Shown here: positions 39,305-50,560 of the stretch, in pieces
How positions within the stretch are numbered: position 1 is the first letter of the stretch
Layout of the letters: every line of letters begins with the position of its first letter
Assembly: GCF_035083965.1 (NCBI RefSeq)
Contig: NC_089735.1
Span: forward strand, 12,398,501 to 12,462,500
Reading direction: 5' to 3'
Source of the DNA: Branchiostoma lanceolatum
Taxonomy: Eukaryota; Chordata; Leptocardii; Amphioxiformes; Branchiostomatidae
DNA length: 64,000 bases
Made by a program: the position numbers and the translations under genes
The notes under the pieces: generated by a model
The model's input: only the letters and a program-made list of their open reading frames with translations
What the model was told of the DNA's origin: nothing
Databases searched by the model: none

Positions 39305-39703
39305 ACCAGAAACTGTTTTTGTGGTCACTTCATGAAAGAACCAACAAAGCGACACAAAAAGACGTGCATAGAAATCGGTGTCACGCATCTGCTTGGTGGT
39401 AAGTATGGATAGATTAGCCCCACAGCGCACATACATTATCATCCCCTGATGATATTACATGTTTATGTATATAAACGTTAACGTGCACCGATCATTGGAA
39501 AACCCTGGAGAGGGTAACAGACAAACACTTCCCCATATTGATTACGTTGACAGGTGCCCCATGGGCAAAAAGATTGACAAGTCAGACATACTAGTCTCTA
39601 TATCAGACTCCTTGGCCAGAAAACTAGCAGGCCCGATATGCTGAACAGTTTTCCAGAGGTCCTCCAGAGGAGTAAAGCCAGTCATAGTCATTTACATCCT
39701 CAC

Positions 39704-39883
39704 TACTCTCTAAGCAGAGGAGTGGGTCTGGCTGGTTTTTGACGTGTTTTTATGCGTTTTTGTCCGGCTTTCTGTCATGTTTTCTTTGTCTCACTAACCC
39801 GCAGGGCAAAGTAGAAAGGCCGACAAAAACGCATAAAAACATGTCAAAAAACCAGCCGGACCCACTTCTCTACTTGGAGAGTA
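39704..39883. mobile_element. MITE, TCTCCAAGCAGAGG family, 180 bp
   Basis: TACTCTCTAAGCAGAGG at the left and CTCTACTTGGAGAGTA at the right, with TTTTTGACGTGTTTTTATGC inverted as GCATAAAAACATGTCAAAAA. TA at both ends. Intact relative of the 6135 and 50318 copies. Confidence 0.85.
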
Positions 39884-40131
39884 GTCCTCACAAGCAATTC
39901 AGTTGGGCTAGCCGGCTGACGGCCACCGTTTTCTAGCAACATTATCTGGTAGCAGAACACAGGGGGGCAACTAGGTGCGAATAATCACTCAAAGGTCCTC
40001 AAACAATCTTTCAGACTATATCGCCTTCCACGCAACCAGTTTTGATAGTAGCCTGGAAGCCAGGCTGTTTCTAGCTATTCGCCTCAGGTCCAACATGACC
40101 CCCAAACAGGCCTGCCCCCAGGGGAAAGTCA

Positions 40132-40205
40132 GGTAGTACCATCCTATTTTGTGAGGGAGCGAATATGAGAACCCTGGTGAACTAAATAGGATGGTACCCA
40201 GGCTA
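40132..40205. mobile_element. TAGCCTG-ended hairpin element (2), one end worn
   Basis: GGTAGTACCATCCTATTTT pairs with AAATAGGATGGTACCCAGGC on the right, followed by TA. The right end has the family terminus; the left is missing the GCCTGG bases. Confidence 0.6.
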
Positions 40206-40213
40206 AAATTCAG

Positions 40214-40286
40214 TAGCCTGAGTACCAGCCTTTTTAGCTTCCCGTACCTCAGTTTGGGTAGCGTACGGAAGCTGGTACTCTGGCTA
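40214..40286. mobile_element. TAGCCTG-ended hairpin element (3)
   Basis: TAGCCTGAGTACCAGC, a TTTTTAGC spacer and TTCCCGTAC form the left arm; GTACGGAAGCTGGTACTCTG then GCTA the right. AAAATTCAG is present directly on both sides, a clear target duplication. Confidence 0.85.
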
Positions 40287-41099
40287 AAAATTCAGGGGGC
40301 TGAAGCAGAAAATTCCTTTGGGGCGTGTTGGCGTAGCCTGAATTCAATCAAGTCTCCTGTGACCGCTCGCCGCCCTGTAACCGCCTCGCAACCCAAGAGG
40401 GGAGAGAAACCCCCGGACAGCTGGAGTTTGCGTTATACAGACTAGTGTTGGCGCTGGGGGAAAATCTGTGTAAAGCCCTGGAAAGAGCCTGGCATCTAGG
40501 CTACATGATTAGAAGAAACAACTTGTTTCTCTTGAATATTTTTAATTCAAGTCTGCGTTTATTTATAAATGTATATATGATTTTTGTTCTCATCATAGGG
40601 AACGTTGCATTGAAGTATAATGTCCTTGCCCTTGATGTTAAGTGCGTAGCCATGAGAAATGACGTTGTACCACAGCCTGGACAATAAGAATAAGGTTATT
40701 TGCCAACGTCAGTCAGCATCGGACGTGGACGCACTCGGTTACCATGGCAACGTCACCAGCGGGCCGTAGGAACAGAGAGGGAAAGTTATGGCACTCGTTA
40801 TAAGACTGCATATAGACAGCATATTTCGGCTGCGGCAGTGTGTTGCATGGTCCTGTATGTAGTGTGTAGCTGGGAGTATAAGGTGTAGCCTCCTTAGCGG
40901 TCTTTACGATTTGGACTTTCTGGATTATCATATGCTGTTTTCTGTCACCTTGTTGTATTTGTCATTTCTACTTGTACAACGTACTACAAGGGGCTCCTTG
41001 TTCTTACGACCGAGTGCCCTCTGACAAGAAACGCCTACAACAGCATGTTTTAATAAGCCCGAAAGAGCCCAACTTGTAAGCCTGCTAAAGGAGGCTACG

Positions 41100-42070
41100 A
41101 GGGTGGCGATGTGTGTGTAAAGTCGCCGTTGGGTGACCACGCCCCTGGTGGCGCCACTACTCTGTCTCCGTGTCCGAGCTAATCTGTCATGTCGCGCTCG
41201 CCTCCCCGACCCCCGGGGGCTGTTCCCCGTCAACAAACCCACTCCAGCCCGCGTCACATTATAACCTGTCGAAAAGCGCGCCCTTTCCGGCTTCACAGCT
41301 GCCAGCAGCACAGATACACGTCAACGGTTGTTCGAGCTAAATTTTCATCAGTTTCATTTGCTGTGCGGTTAGAGACGGCTTTAGAATCCAGCTCGAGCTG
41401 ACCTCTGCGGATCACCGACCCGGAAGCAAATTGGAACCCCGTATTATTTAATATATGGCACGTGGCGTCCCTAAATTGATTCCCAAATATGGGCACACAA
41501 AGGAGCCGGCCTGTTTCTGCGGCGCGAGATCAAAGGGACCGACAACCACACCCCCGGCCGGGGCAAACCACACCTCCTCTGAGGGTTACATTCAGCCAGA
41601 ATTTTTGTACGTTTCCTAAAAGCCAAATAGGCGTAAATCCTCGCAGATTTCTCCGGGAGACCGTGTCTGTTCCGCGGTTGGAAATCGACGTCGACGATCG
41701 AGACTCCGCGTCAGTTTCCGAGTGCCTTCTCCGATCGATTTCACCGCCGGCGTTAATACTTCGGGGAGGATTTGTGGCGAATTGGCGGACACAGCAAGCA
41801 CGGCGCACCATCTCCCGGCGGCGAGATCAAAGGAATGCAAGCAAACAAAGCCGCTATCATCTGGTAATGGCCATTGAGTTTTCTATCACTACCCCCTTTC
41901 GTGAATATTTGCACCCTGAATCCTATACGATGTTATTGTGGTTAAAAATGGCTTCTAATTCGGCATGTCAACCGCTTTTTATCTATGAAAGGGTTAGTTA
42001 CTATGGCAACGTAGATGTCGGCGCCTTTTACGCTCAACTAACAAACGCAATTGTTTGTGGTGAATCGTAA
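41100..42070. promoter_or_regulatory. GC-richer block with two perfect TCF/LEF sites
   Basis: CpG-rich relative to its surroundings, with ACGTCGACGATCGAGACT-type motifs. AGATCAAAGG, the optimum TCF/LEF HMG-box site, occurs at 41527-41536 and 41824-41833 in the same direction, each within GCGAGATCAAAGG or CGCGAGATCAAAGG. A 193-codon open frame here shows no domain, and I treat it as chance. The block lies about 12.5 kb ahead of the TCF/LEF start codon. An enhancer or distal promoter role is inferred. Confidence 0.4.
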
Positions 42071-43523
42071 AAACTATCTGACCCGACAACAGCTCGGGTT
42101 CGGTGCTGGTGGAGCCAGTTCTGTCGCTAATATTTCAACAGACTAATTTGGTGGTAAGTGTTGAAAAATGTATACGATAGTGTTGAATGTTGCGAGAACC
42201 ATTGCTTGCGTGTAGCCGCGTTTTTTGACCGCGCGTTTCATTGCCTCGTAGCCCAGGTAAAGGCAGATAGATGCGACCCAGATTGCACATATCCGGGATA
42301 GAGATATAATGTCCCTCACAATGGGTCAGTGGGGGCTCAGGACTCATCATGTGTCCGTGGCAGAAATTCTCACTTCTTTTATTCATGCTCAGTTAGTAAC
42401 TATGCATCTCAAGGTAGCCTAGAACGCCAAGAACACGCTTTGGCCTTGTCATCTTTTTTCTGTCGAAAGTATGTGATGGTTTTTAAAAAAAAAATCATCA
42501 CGTCTTTTTGGCGGCAGCTGTAATACCTTTATGCCCAGTTGAGACATTGTGAAATGGATTCTAACATAGAGCGAATGCAAATAAGTTTTGGTTTCTGTAT
42601 CGTAGTTTTCTTTTTAGCTAGATTATACAATGACTATTTTATGATAATACATATTAATAATGAGAGATGAATAAAGAGATAGGATTAGAAGATGGGAAGA
42701 GACACACCAGCCAAATCTCAAGTGATAAATTTAAAGCAAGTCGTGCTATTTAAATATCTCATCTTCATATTTTGAATCTAATTCCTCTCGTTATTTTCAT
42801 AGTTTAACTATAATGTAGGTCGTGTTGTCACTACGGCTTGGTCACAATGTTTGTTGCTTTCGGATGTTATTGACAATATTTTGATGCCGTTCCCATGGTA
42901 ACTGTTGATGATTTGCATATATTTCTTTCATGTGAAAGAAGTTACATTTTACGCTTTCACCCATGCGTCTCTTTGTCTTTTCATCCGCGGAATTTTTCAA
43001 GAACTTGAAAAGAAGGACCTAAAACATGCAGATTTCCGCAAAACCACACATATTAACGTGATTTTGGTCAGCTACGGGATCTAACAATTTGAATCTTCAA
43101 TTTTTGTCACGTAGACCTTTTCCAATTCCTAACTATTTAATAATTGTGATCTACGTTGTTGCTTTTGCTTTAGTTTTGGATTTTGGTTTCTTTTAGCTAG
43201 TTCCGACGATCTTGCGTTTTTCCTTTACCTCATTATTCACTTCTGCTCATCTGACCTAATTTCTAGCGATATGCTTTTCATATGGAAACGTTTGATACAA
43301 CTTTGTAAACGACATCTTAGAAAATCATATGGTTAAATCTCCGCTACATACTTCGTATATAATATCACGCCACTATTCGGCCCCGACGTCATTTCTACCA
43401 ACTTTCTTTGATATGGCTTCACCCTGGTTAGAGCCAGGGGTACTGTTACAAAGGCGCGCACTTTTGTGAGGATTCAGTAAAAATATCACCAACGTTATGA
43501 AATTTCAGTTTGCCAGATTCTGT
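42071..43523. other. intergenic, no gene seen
   Basis: AT-rich sequence with no supported exon or strong repeat. Confidence 0.45.
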
Positions 43524-43837
43524 TTCAGGTTGGATTATACGTGACTCTCGATTGAGGATGCAGAACCCAATTCTTTTCCAAATCTAACAATATGAGTATA
43601 CACAAATCTGTCCATGCTTTTTTTGCGATTACGATAATTTCATGATGAATAAATAAATTAATAATCTAAAAACATGTACTTTCAGGTTGGATTATACGTG
43701 ACTCTCACTTCAGAATACAGAACCCAATTCTTTTCCAGATCTAACAATCTGACTATACACAATCTGTCCATGCTTTTTTTGTTGCGATTACGATAATTTC
43801 ATGATGAATGAATAAATTGATAATCTAAAAATATGTT
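43524..43837. repeat. tandem duplication of a 157-bp unit
   Basis: Two adjacent copies start TTCAGGTTGGATTATACGTG at about 43524 and 43681. Both carry CAGAACCCAATTCTTTTCCA and GATTACGATAATTTCATGAT, with about 10% differences and small indels. Confidence 0.9.
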
Positions 43838-44148
43838 CTTTTAAAGATACTCTCTTAATTTTTCCAAAAATTTTGGAAATGTGAACATCGATGCAAGAGC
43901 GCAAGTGGATTTGTGTCTTCAGTGAGGCGGGTGTAATTCGTGCTAAGCTGTTGTTTGCGAAATCACCGTGTCTAACAAATTTGAGCCAGGTTTCAGACTC
44001 GGTAATAATGTGGAACCCATCAGTCTTGGCGGCAGACTAGCGGCGACATCCAGCTACGGGCGCCCGGACCACGGATACCGCACACCTCCGGCCCTCCTGT
44101 CCAAACCCTGTACTAAAATTCATGCCATCATTAACCATGCACGCGGAA

Positions 44149-44356
44149 TAGTCTCTACCAGACTAACCGCGCCGGCTATAGGGAGAACATTTGCCGGGGG
44201 ACTTTGGCCATGGAGGGTTTCATTCGCACCGAGATAAGACAGGCTCTAGGATTGCCTACTGGACCCTCTCTCCGTAGCTGACTCCCTTCATACAATTCAC
44301 TCTATTTGGCCAATTTCTACTATTTTCCTAGCGATCCGCGGAGTCTGGTGGAGGCT
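44149..44356. mobile_element. MITE with CTCTACCAGACT ends, second copy
   Basis: TAGTCTCTACCAGACTAACC to CTGGTGGAGGCTA, with the internal GCCGGGGGACTTTGGCCATG and GGACCCTCTCTCCGTAGC also present in the gene A copy at 4671-4873. Confidence 0.85.
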
Positions 44357-45582
44357 AGAGTAATCTGGCGTTAGTTTTTTTCCCCGTGGCTCCTACCCAA
44401 GGGAGTGATAGCTAGATAGAGCCGTACACCTCTATTTGGGTACCGTATGCAGAGCCCAGTGGCAGAACTTTCAATTATTCATGTTTTAGGAAATATATTC
44501 TTGGTTTCAAACCCCTTGGTCTTTGCTGTTATTTTCTCTTCCCATAAAACTTAAGACAAGTTACCGGCACGTATTCGACGTTACAGTGAGTAGTAGATCT
44601 TGCTATGCGTCGAGAAAGCGCCATTTGCTCATACTTTTGATAGAGCTTCTCGAATCTCGATAGACTTTTATTGCTTGTAGTATGTTACATTGAGTAGGAT
44701 TAGCCAAGGATTTAATCATGACAGTCTGCAACGAGGCTTTAAGCTTGCAGAAAGAATTATAACAGATGAAATCGCGATGATACGCCTTTATTGAGACGGT
44801 TCAATTTTCTATTGTGAGAGAAAACGGTTTTGTGAAGACTTATTTCTCCAGCCGCCATCAACGTGAAGACTTGAACTGCTAGAATTAAGGATTTTCATTC
44901 TAGTGTACATGTGGGATATGTATATTAGCATGCCGACTGAGGAAGGCACGGTGTATGGACTGTGTAGACAAATATCAAATGGAGCGAGGGTATTTTGATT
45001 TTTCTGTGCGCGCGTTTGCGTCCTTGCCGAGCAAACTCCGCGGTATCGGAAGGTTTGAGAACCTGCTTCTTTCAACCACCTGTAAAAAACAAAAGAAGAA
45101 AACTTTTTCAGGAGGGAGGGAAAGGGATCTGGGACCAAGGGAGTACAGTTCTCTGCAATGGTCTCCGTCTGTACTAGCTACATCTTGAATTATTAAATAC
45201 ATGTTCGGGCAAACATCGCTATTCAGAACACCCTTTTACCCACCAAGGCCGACCTTTTGTTCATCCAAGTTCAAACTGGTTCAGTCTCTCAACGTTTGCG
45301 TGGTCGTGGGGATACCATCAAGTTGTTTACAAAGTATTAAAGATGACTTGTAAACGTTGACCAACATTCTGTGGACTCAGTGAATACTCGACTTGTATGC
45401 CCCGTATGAACAGCTAGGGAGGGCCAATCTAACCAAGGACATTATTTTTAGATCTAACTATAATACAATCACCTTGCTTGATGTTCATTATGACATGTCG
45501 CGATCGACTAAGCTATTGGGTGTCTTCTCGAACCCGACAGATATCACAGAACAGAATAAGACATACGTACATGTAGATGAAG
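44357..45582. other. intergenic, no gene seen
   Basis: No supported exon or repeat beyond short A/T runs. Confidence 0.45.
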
Positions 45583-45770
45583 GTTAGACATCCAGGTAAT
45601 AAGATACGTTAAGAATAGTCACTCAAGCAACTGGATAAATTTTCAAAACAGACGTTTCAGACAGCATCCGCTATCTTTAGTCACTGACGAAAGATAGCGG
45701 ATGCTGTCTGAAACGTCTGTTTCAAAATTTTATCCAGTTGCTTGAGTAACTATTTTTGGCGTAGAATGAG
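45583..45770. mobile_element. inverted Penelope-type element ends
   Basis: A head-to-head inverted repeat: GGTTAGACATCC ... CACTCAAGCAACTGGATAAA and CAGACGTTTCAGACAGCATC on the left, their inverses on the right. The outer part matches the fragment at 16148-16204. The right half holds an intact hammerhead core; the left half holds a degenerate one on the opposite strand. Confidence 0.7.
45682..45719 (+). ncRNA. minimal hammerhead ribozyme motif, Penelope-type
   Basis: CTGACGA (45684-45690), stem II AGATAGC / GCTGTCT closing GGAT, then GAAACGTC (45710-45717). A two-base stem I (CA with TG) flanks it. The mirrored copy on the minus strand (core 45674-45680) reads CTAAAGA, with the required G changed to A, so only one of the two looks able to cut. 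Confidence 0.75.
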
Positions 45771-46421
45771 ACTTACTTTGAAAACACCACAAGCAAACAA
45801 AGTACCCGTGAAATCATACATCACGAGAGACACTGTTGCAGAAGTTTTGATAGATAAGGACAAACTGAAATCGTCGATGCGTGTCGCCCGTGTCTCAAAC
45901 ACACCGCCTTTGTGTCCTTACGTGTCCTGTTCACCTGTAGTAATGCAGTAATACTCGAAGTTGATCCACTGGTTTGATATCAAATTAATGCGTGAAAAGA
46001 TCGGTGCAATCACACTCCTATTGTACACGAGGAACAGTTCCGTAGATATGACGTGGGCCATATGACACCTGAACGCGATTTGCTCGGCGATTGTTCGGCA
46101 GTGATTACGGATTACTAGCGAAGCCTTCTTGTCTTTTGTTCGGTGATAATAGCCTTCAGTGTTTTGTCCGCTTGTGAATCGCCGATGTTACAAGTGAAAT
46201 ACGCGATGGCACAGATGTGGATTATTGTGGAGGTAGTGGGAAAATCTGTCATGTAGGAAGAGCGGTGCGGGTAATGCTCTTCTCCAAACATAATCCCATA
46301 GGCTAAGCTTTGGCAACACTGCATCGCTACAAAACACGCTACATCGTACTTTAGTTTCCTAACAAAACATATATAAAGAGAATTAACTCTACAACTGGAT
46401 AAGAATTCGGAGATTTATTTC

Positions 46422-46459
46422 CGGACGTTTCGAGTGACATCCATCACTCTTCTTCAGCG
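46422..46459 (-). ncRNA. minimal hammerhead ribozyme motif, Penelope-type
   Basis: Minus strand: CTGAAGA (46451-46457), stem II GAGTGA / TCACTC around TGGATG, then GAAACGTC (46424-46431) and CGGAAATAAATC. It lies about 0.7 kb from the 45.7-kb pair. The ribozyme core is complete. Confidence 0.78.
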
Positions 46460-46499
46460 TCACTAAAATGAACTAGCAGAACTAACCAGTACTTATTTA

Positions 46500-49400
46500 T
46501 AATAACTAGAAAAACGGTTTTACATGGCAAATCACACAGTCATGCATAAGAGGTATAGCACTTTTACTTTTCTGAAAAAAACTTTTTTTCAGAAGAATAG
46601 TTTCCGTATTTTGGGAGACCCAAGCGTGCGCCTTTCTCGGCAGGTTTATAATGTTTCTACCGCGTAGTGCTTGTTGCTGTGATATGATGACGCCTTGCCA
46701 TGTTGATAGCAAGACGCTTCTAGCCAGCCCAAACCGCGGGAGTCACATGAATACAGCGACAAAAGGATCATTGTTTTGCGACCACAATCTTTTCCTTGGT
46801 ATCAGTGCCCACGCATATCACGGCGCGCTGGCCAACTATGATGAAATTTCATACCCAGGCGAAAACCAATTTTATCCAGCCCGGTCCCAGATGATAGTCC
46901 GGGTCTCCTTTCCCAGGAACATCATTAACACGGAGATGCGACCTTAATACAGGGTTTCGTCCCTTAAGATCAGTACAGTTCCAGCTTGTGCCTGTACAAA
47001 CTCATGACCTCTAGATGTCCCCGTCGACTTAAGTTCATTTTGGCATGCTGAAGTTCATTGCTGGCTGCCATATTTGGTAATCCCTAGGCACTGTTTTTAG
47101 TCCAACTGAAAAGCTTCTCTGCATGTGGCTAGAGAGACGTGAGCAGGTGACTGACATTTGTGGTTGACTTACCACCAAACAGGCAATATACAGTTTATCA
47201 GACACTGTGTTTTAGCGATTTTCCATAAGTATGAAATTTGATAAGCTTTAGCGACTAAAATTCCGGCTTGGTACACTTCTTCACCGGTTTAGAATACGCA
47301 AGTAACATTTGTGGACGATTGAAGAGACGACGGCTTATATATTTATTGTCAATGTCAACGGACTGTGGTTGCGGTGGTAGTCTTTTTTTCTGATCTTGTA
47401 TGTTTTTCATGTTTTGTCACTGCAATCTGTTGATAGACTTTGTAGCGTTTGTACTCTATGGCAAAATAGAAAACAATGATCGTTTGTATTACCTTCTGGT
47501 TGTCAATAAAGGCCATTTTCACCGCAAGCTGTTTTGATATATTTCTTCGGTTGTGTATTAAAGATATGAAAAGTATTTCAAATTCATCTAGATTTTGTCT
47601 AATCTTTTAAGGTGAAACTGAGTTTTCTTAAGTTGCATTTTATCGTTACAGCTTCATTCTTTCCCTACATGCTGAAAGAATTCGAACATCTCTGAGATTA
47701 TTCTATACATTCAGTTTATAACACATTCATATAGACTTGTTTATGTTTTTATGCTATGCGCAAACATAGGTTGGTGGTGCTACTTTCTATTGGTAGGGGG
47801 AATCATCGGTACAATGTTGACAAGTCGCTGAGGCAAACTTAACATTCATCCCCGAACTTTTTTTATCCGCGGTGTTCAAACGCAGAAAAAAAAAATTTCC
47901 ACATCCGAGCAAGCTTGCTCAATGCTATCATACAACATTAAGATGGTAACGCGCCACCTTAAAACTACTTTTTAGTACACCTTGCGTGGTCATTTCCTGT
48001 GCCCATTCGTCTTAAGGTGTCTTAAAATTTCCAAAATGTCCAATAAGCTTTCTCATTTATCATAAACATGCAGGCATGTATATATGCATTTTTGTTTTTA
48101 ATATCTTTTACACATTACAACGATAAAACTGAAGGTCAGACGTCAGGCAGACGGTAGAATGTATGTTTACATCTTGAACGCAAACTGAAAAAAATGGTTG
48201 GCTTGAAAACTTTTCTGCAGGTGTAGAACTATTTTGAGAATTTCTGTATAGGTACTTTCAGTTAATTTCACAAAAAAGACCGTTCTCGGTATTTGAAGTC
48301 ATCGTTCCGCGTATACAACGTACTTATTTCTACATGTATCGTTAGAAAACCCAAAGTATACCATCTCGATTATTTTCATCACGCCTACGTGTAATTTGTA
48401 TTTCATCTTACCATGTTGCCATATTTTCAAAGGTGCAGATATTCTTTTCTTTTGAAGTTCTCCGATCAAATGTATATATAATCCCCAATGTTTATTTGAC
48501 GAGAATTCGACTATTTGTGGACATTCCGTTTGATATTAACCACTCTTCATGGGTCAGTGATTCTCTGTTGCCGGGATAAAGACCATGTTATTGAACATGG
48601 GGGAAATCTACAGAGAGACCATGGTTTGTGCATAGAAACGTAAATATTAGTTGTCATATTTCTTATTTTTGAATGAAAAATATGATTTACTTGTTGCCAT
48701 ACGTCATCATGACATGCACACGCATGAACAACAGACAGTGATGAATATTATCCTTCTATTTATAACTTATGACATTTTGTCTATGATATGACAAACGGCT
48801 CATCAGCTAAAATCAGTACATTGACATTTTTACGTTACCATTTGCAGAAATATCGTAAATCAGAACAAGATTTATCATATGTACTAATTAGTTACTACTA
48901 GTATGTCAATTTCAAGTTCCTTCTTATGTGAGTTTGAAGACAAAGTCGTTCCTCAGCTGCATATATTTTTTTGTTTATATGTTCATTGTTTGTCGTATAT
49001 GTAGTAGGTCTAAGCAAAGATGCTGCCATATTTCATATTTCATTTTACACGCATCTTTGGCCTATTGCAAACTCATATTCATCTGCGAGCACACCAAAAC
49101 ATACTAGCAAATACTCGGGCCCAGCCGCCCAATTAGAAAACATGTAATTTTCAGCGAAATGACCAAGGGACATTAATAGACTAGTCCGAATTTGATGGCG
49201 TTGAAAACCAGTATTGATCGCTGTCCGCCCAAATCACAATTATTAGCTCCCCTCATTTTTCAGCAGCATGCATTTTTGGACGGTCGATAGTTAGGGCTTA
49301 TCATCAAGCAGGGCAGCAATATAAAAGGTGTAGGCATAATTCCCTAGATTTATAGTAGTCATGTAGTTTGGGCACAAGCTGTAATTATATCAGGAGGGTG

Positions 49401-50317
49401 GCTAATGCGTTATACATCTTTATCATGTGTGTGCTTTTATTGTATATTACCATATCTAGCTTTATTACACAAATACATATCGTTATGTTCATACCATTTT
49501 CGTACGCCATGATCGACCCTTGGCCTGGTAAGGATGTTACTGAAAGGCGCTTGTGTCTTAGAGTAAATCTTACTTTATTGTTTATCTTTAAAAAGCAAGG
49601 ATAATGAAACTACTCCAAACACAAAATCAAACATGCGTTACCATTGCTTGATGTTTGTATAAGTATGTAAATGGTGAAATAACATGTAATAGTAAAGAAA
49701 TAACTAAATCATTATATTTTCTCCGTAAACCTAAGAAATCTTGAAGATTTATGTAACGCATGCTTCATATGGCAATAACAGTTACACAAGAACATGGCAC
49801 ATCTTGCACCAAGTGATATTTCATTGACACGAAAACAATGGAATCAGCAAAGTTTAGGGCAGTAAAAAATATAGACATTGAAGCTAATCAATGTAGATTT
49901 TACTAGAGATGTGCCCAAGGAAACTTACTACTACATAACCTTACTCAAAGTATGAACCGGCGTGGCCATGACAATATATTACACTACAGTTCGCAGCACA
50001 CGAAGTGACAAACCTCTTTTTCCCTTGGAATATGTAAATTCACTAGTTCAGACTTCAGTCGTTTTCGTACGCATGTGATTATGAGCTTCTTGTGGTTGAT
50101 GACCTGACCTACTGTCGACTTTACGAAACATGTTGGATTTTCTGGCCCAGTTTTAAGTTTCAGTAAATCTCCCTAAGTGCCCTCGAAATCCTTCGCTCAT
50201 CCTGGTAGCATGAAAAACTCGACAAGAGGCAGCGTCTGGGCAGCGGTGCGTTTCATTGTCTTAGCCTGGCATCTGTATCGCTGTTAGCCTATAATTCGCG
50301 CGAACTGTTGCATCCTT
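46500..50317. other. gene-poor, AT-rich stretch
   Basis: No exon, SINE or hairpin that I can support across about 3.8 kb. It may hold regulatory DNA for the downstream TCF/LEF gene; nothing in the sequence alone shows this. Confidence 0.45.
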
Positions 50318-50560
50318 ACTCTCCAAGCAGAGGAGGGGTTCCGGCAGGTTTTTGACGTGTTTTTAGTAGCCTGAGTGTCATCCTGTTTCAGTTCCAGGCT
50401 CTACCTGTTTGGTGAAGGTAGAGCCTGGAACTGAAACAGGATGACACTCAGGCTAGTTTTAGGGGGTTTGATGGAGAAAAAAAACAAAGTAGAAAGCCCG
50501 ACAAAAACGCCTAAAAACACGTCAAAAACCTGCCGGAACCCCTCCTCTGCTTGGAGAGTA
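50318..50560. mobile_element. MITE, TCTCCAAGCAGAGG family, carrying a nested hairpin
   Basis: TACTCTCCAAGCAGAGGAGG to CTCCTCTGCTTGGAGAGTA, with TTTTTGACGTGTTTTTAG and its inverse inside. A separate hairpin element (50367-50455) interrupts it. Confidence 0.9.
50367..50455. mobile_element. TAGCCTG-ended hairpin element (4), nested
   Basis: The left arm TAGCCTGAGTGTCATCCTGT, then TTCAGTTCCAGGCTCTACC, repeats inverted on the right to CAGGCTA. GTTTTTAG and GTTTTAG flank it. The arms are essentially perfect over about 39 bp. Confidence 0.9.

Noticed and set aside
41489..42070. 193-codon open frame on the plus strand
   Set aside because: It lies in GC-richer DNA where stops are rarer. The product has no motif, mixed composition and no supporting splice sites.
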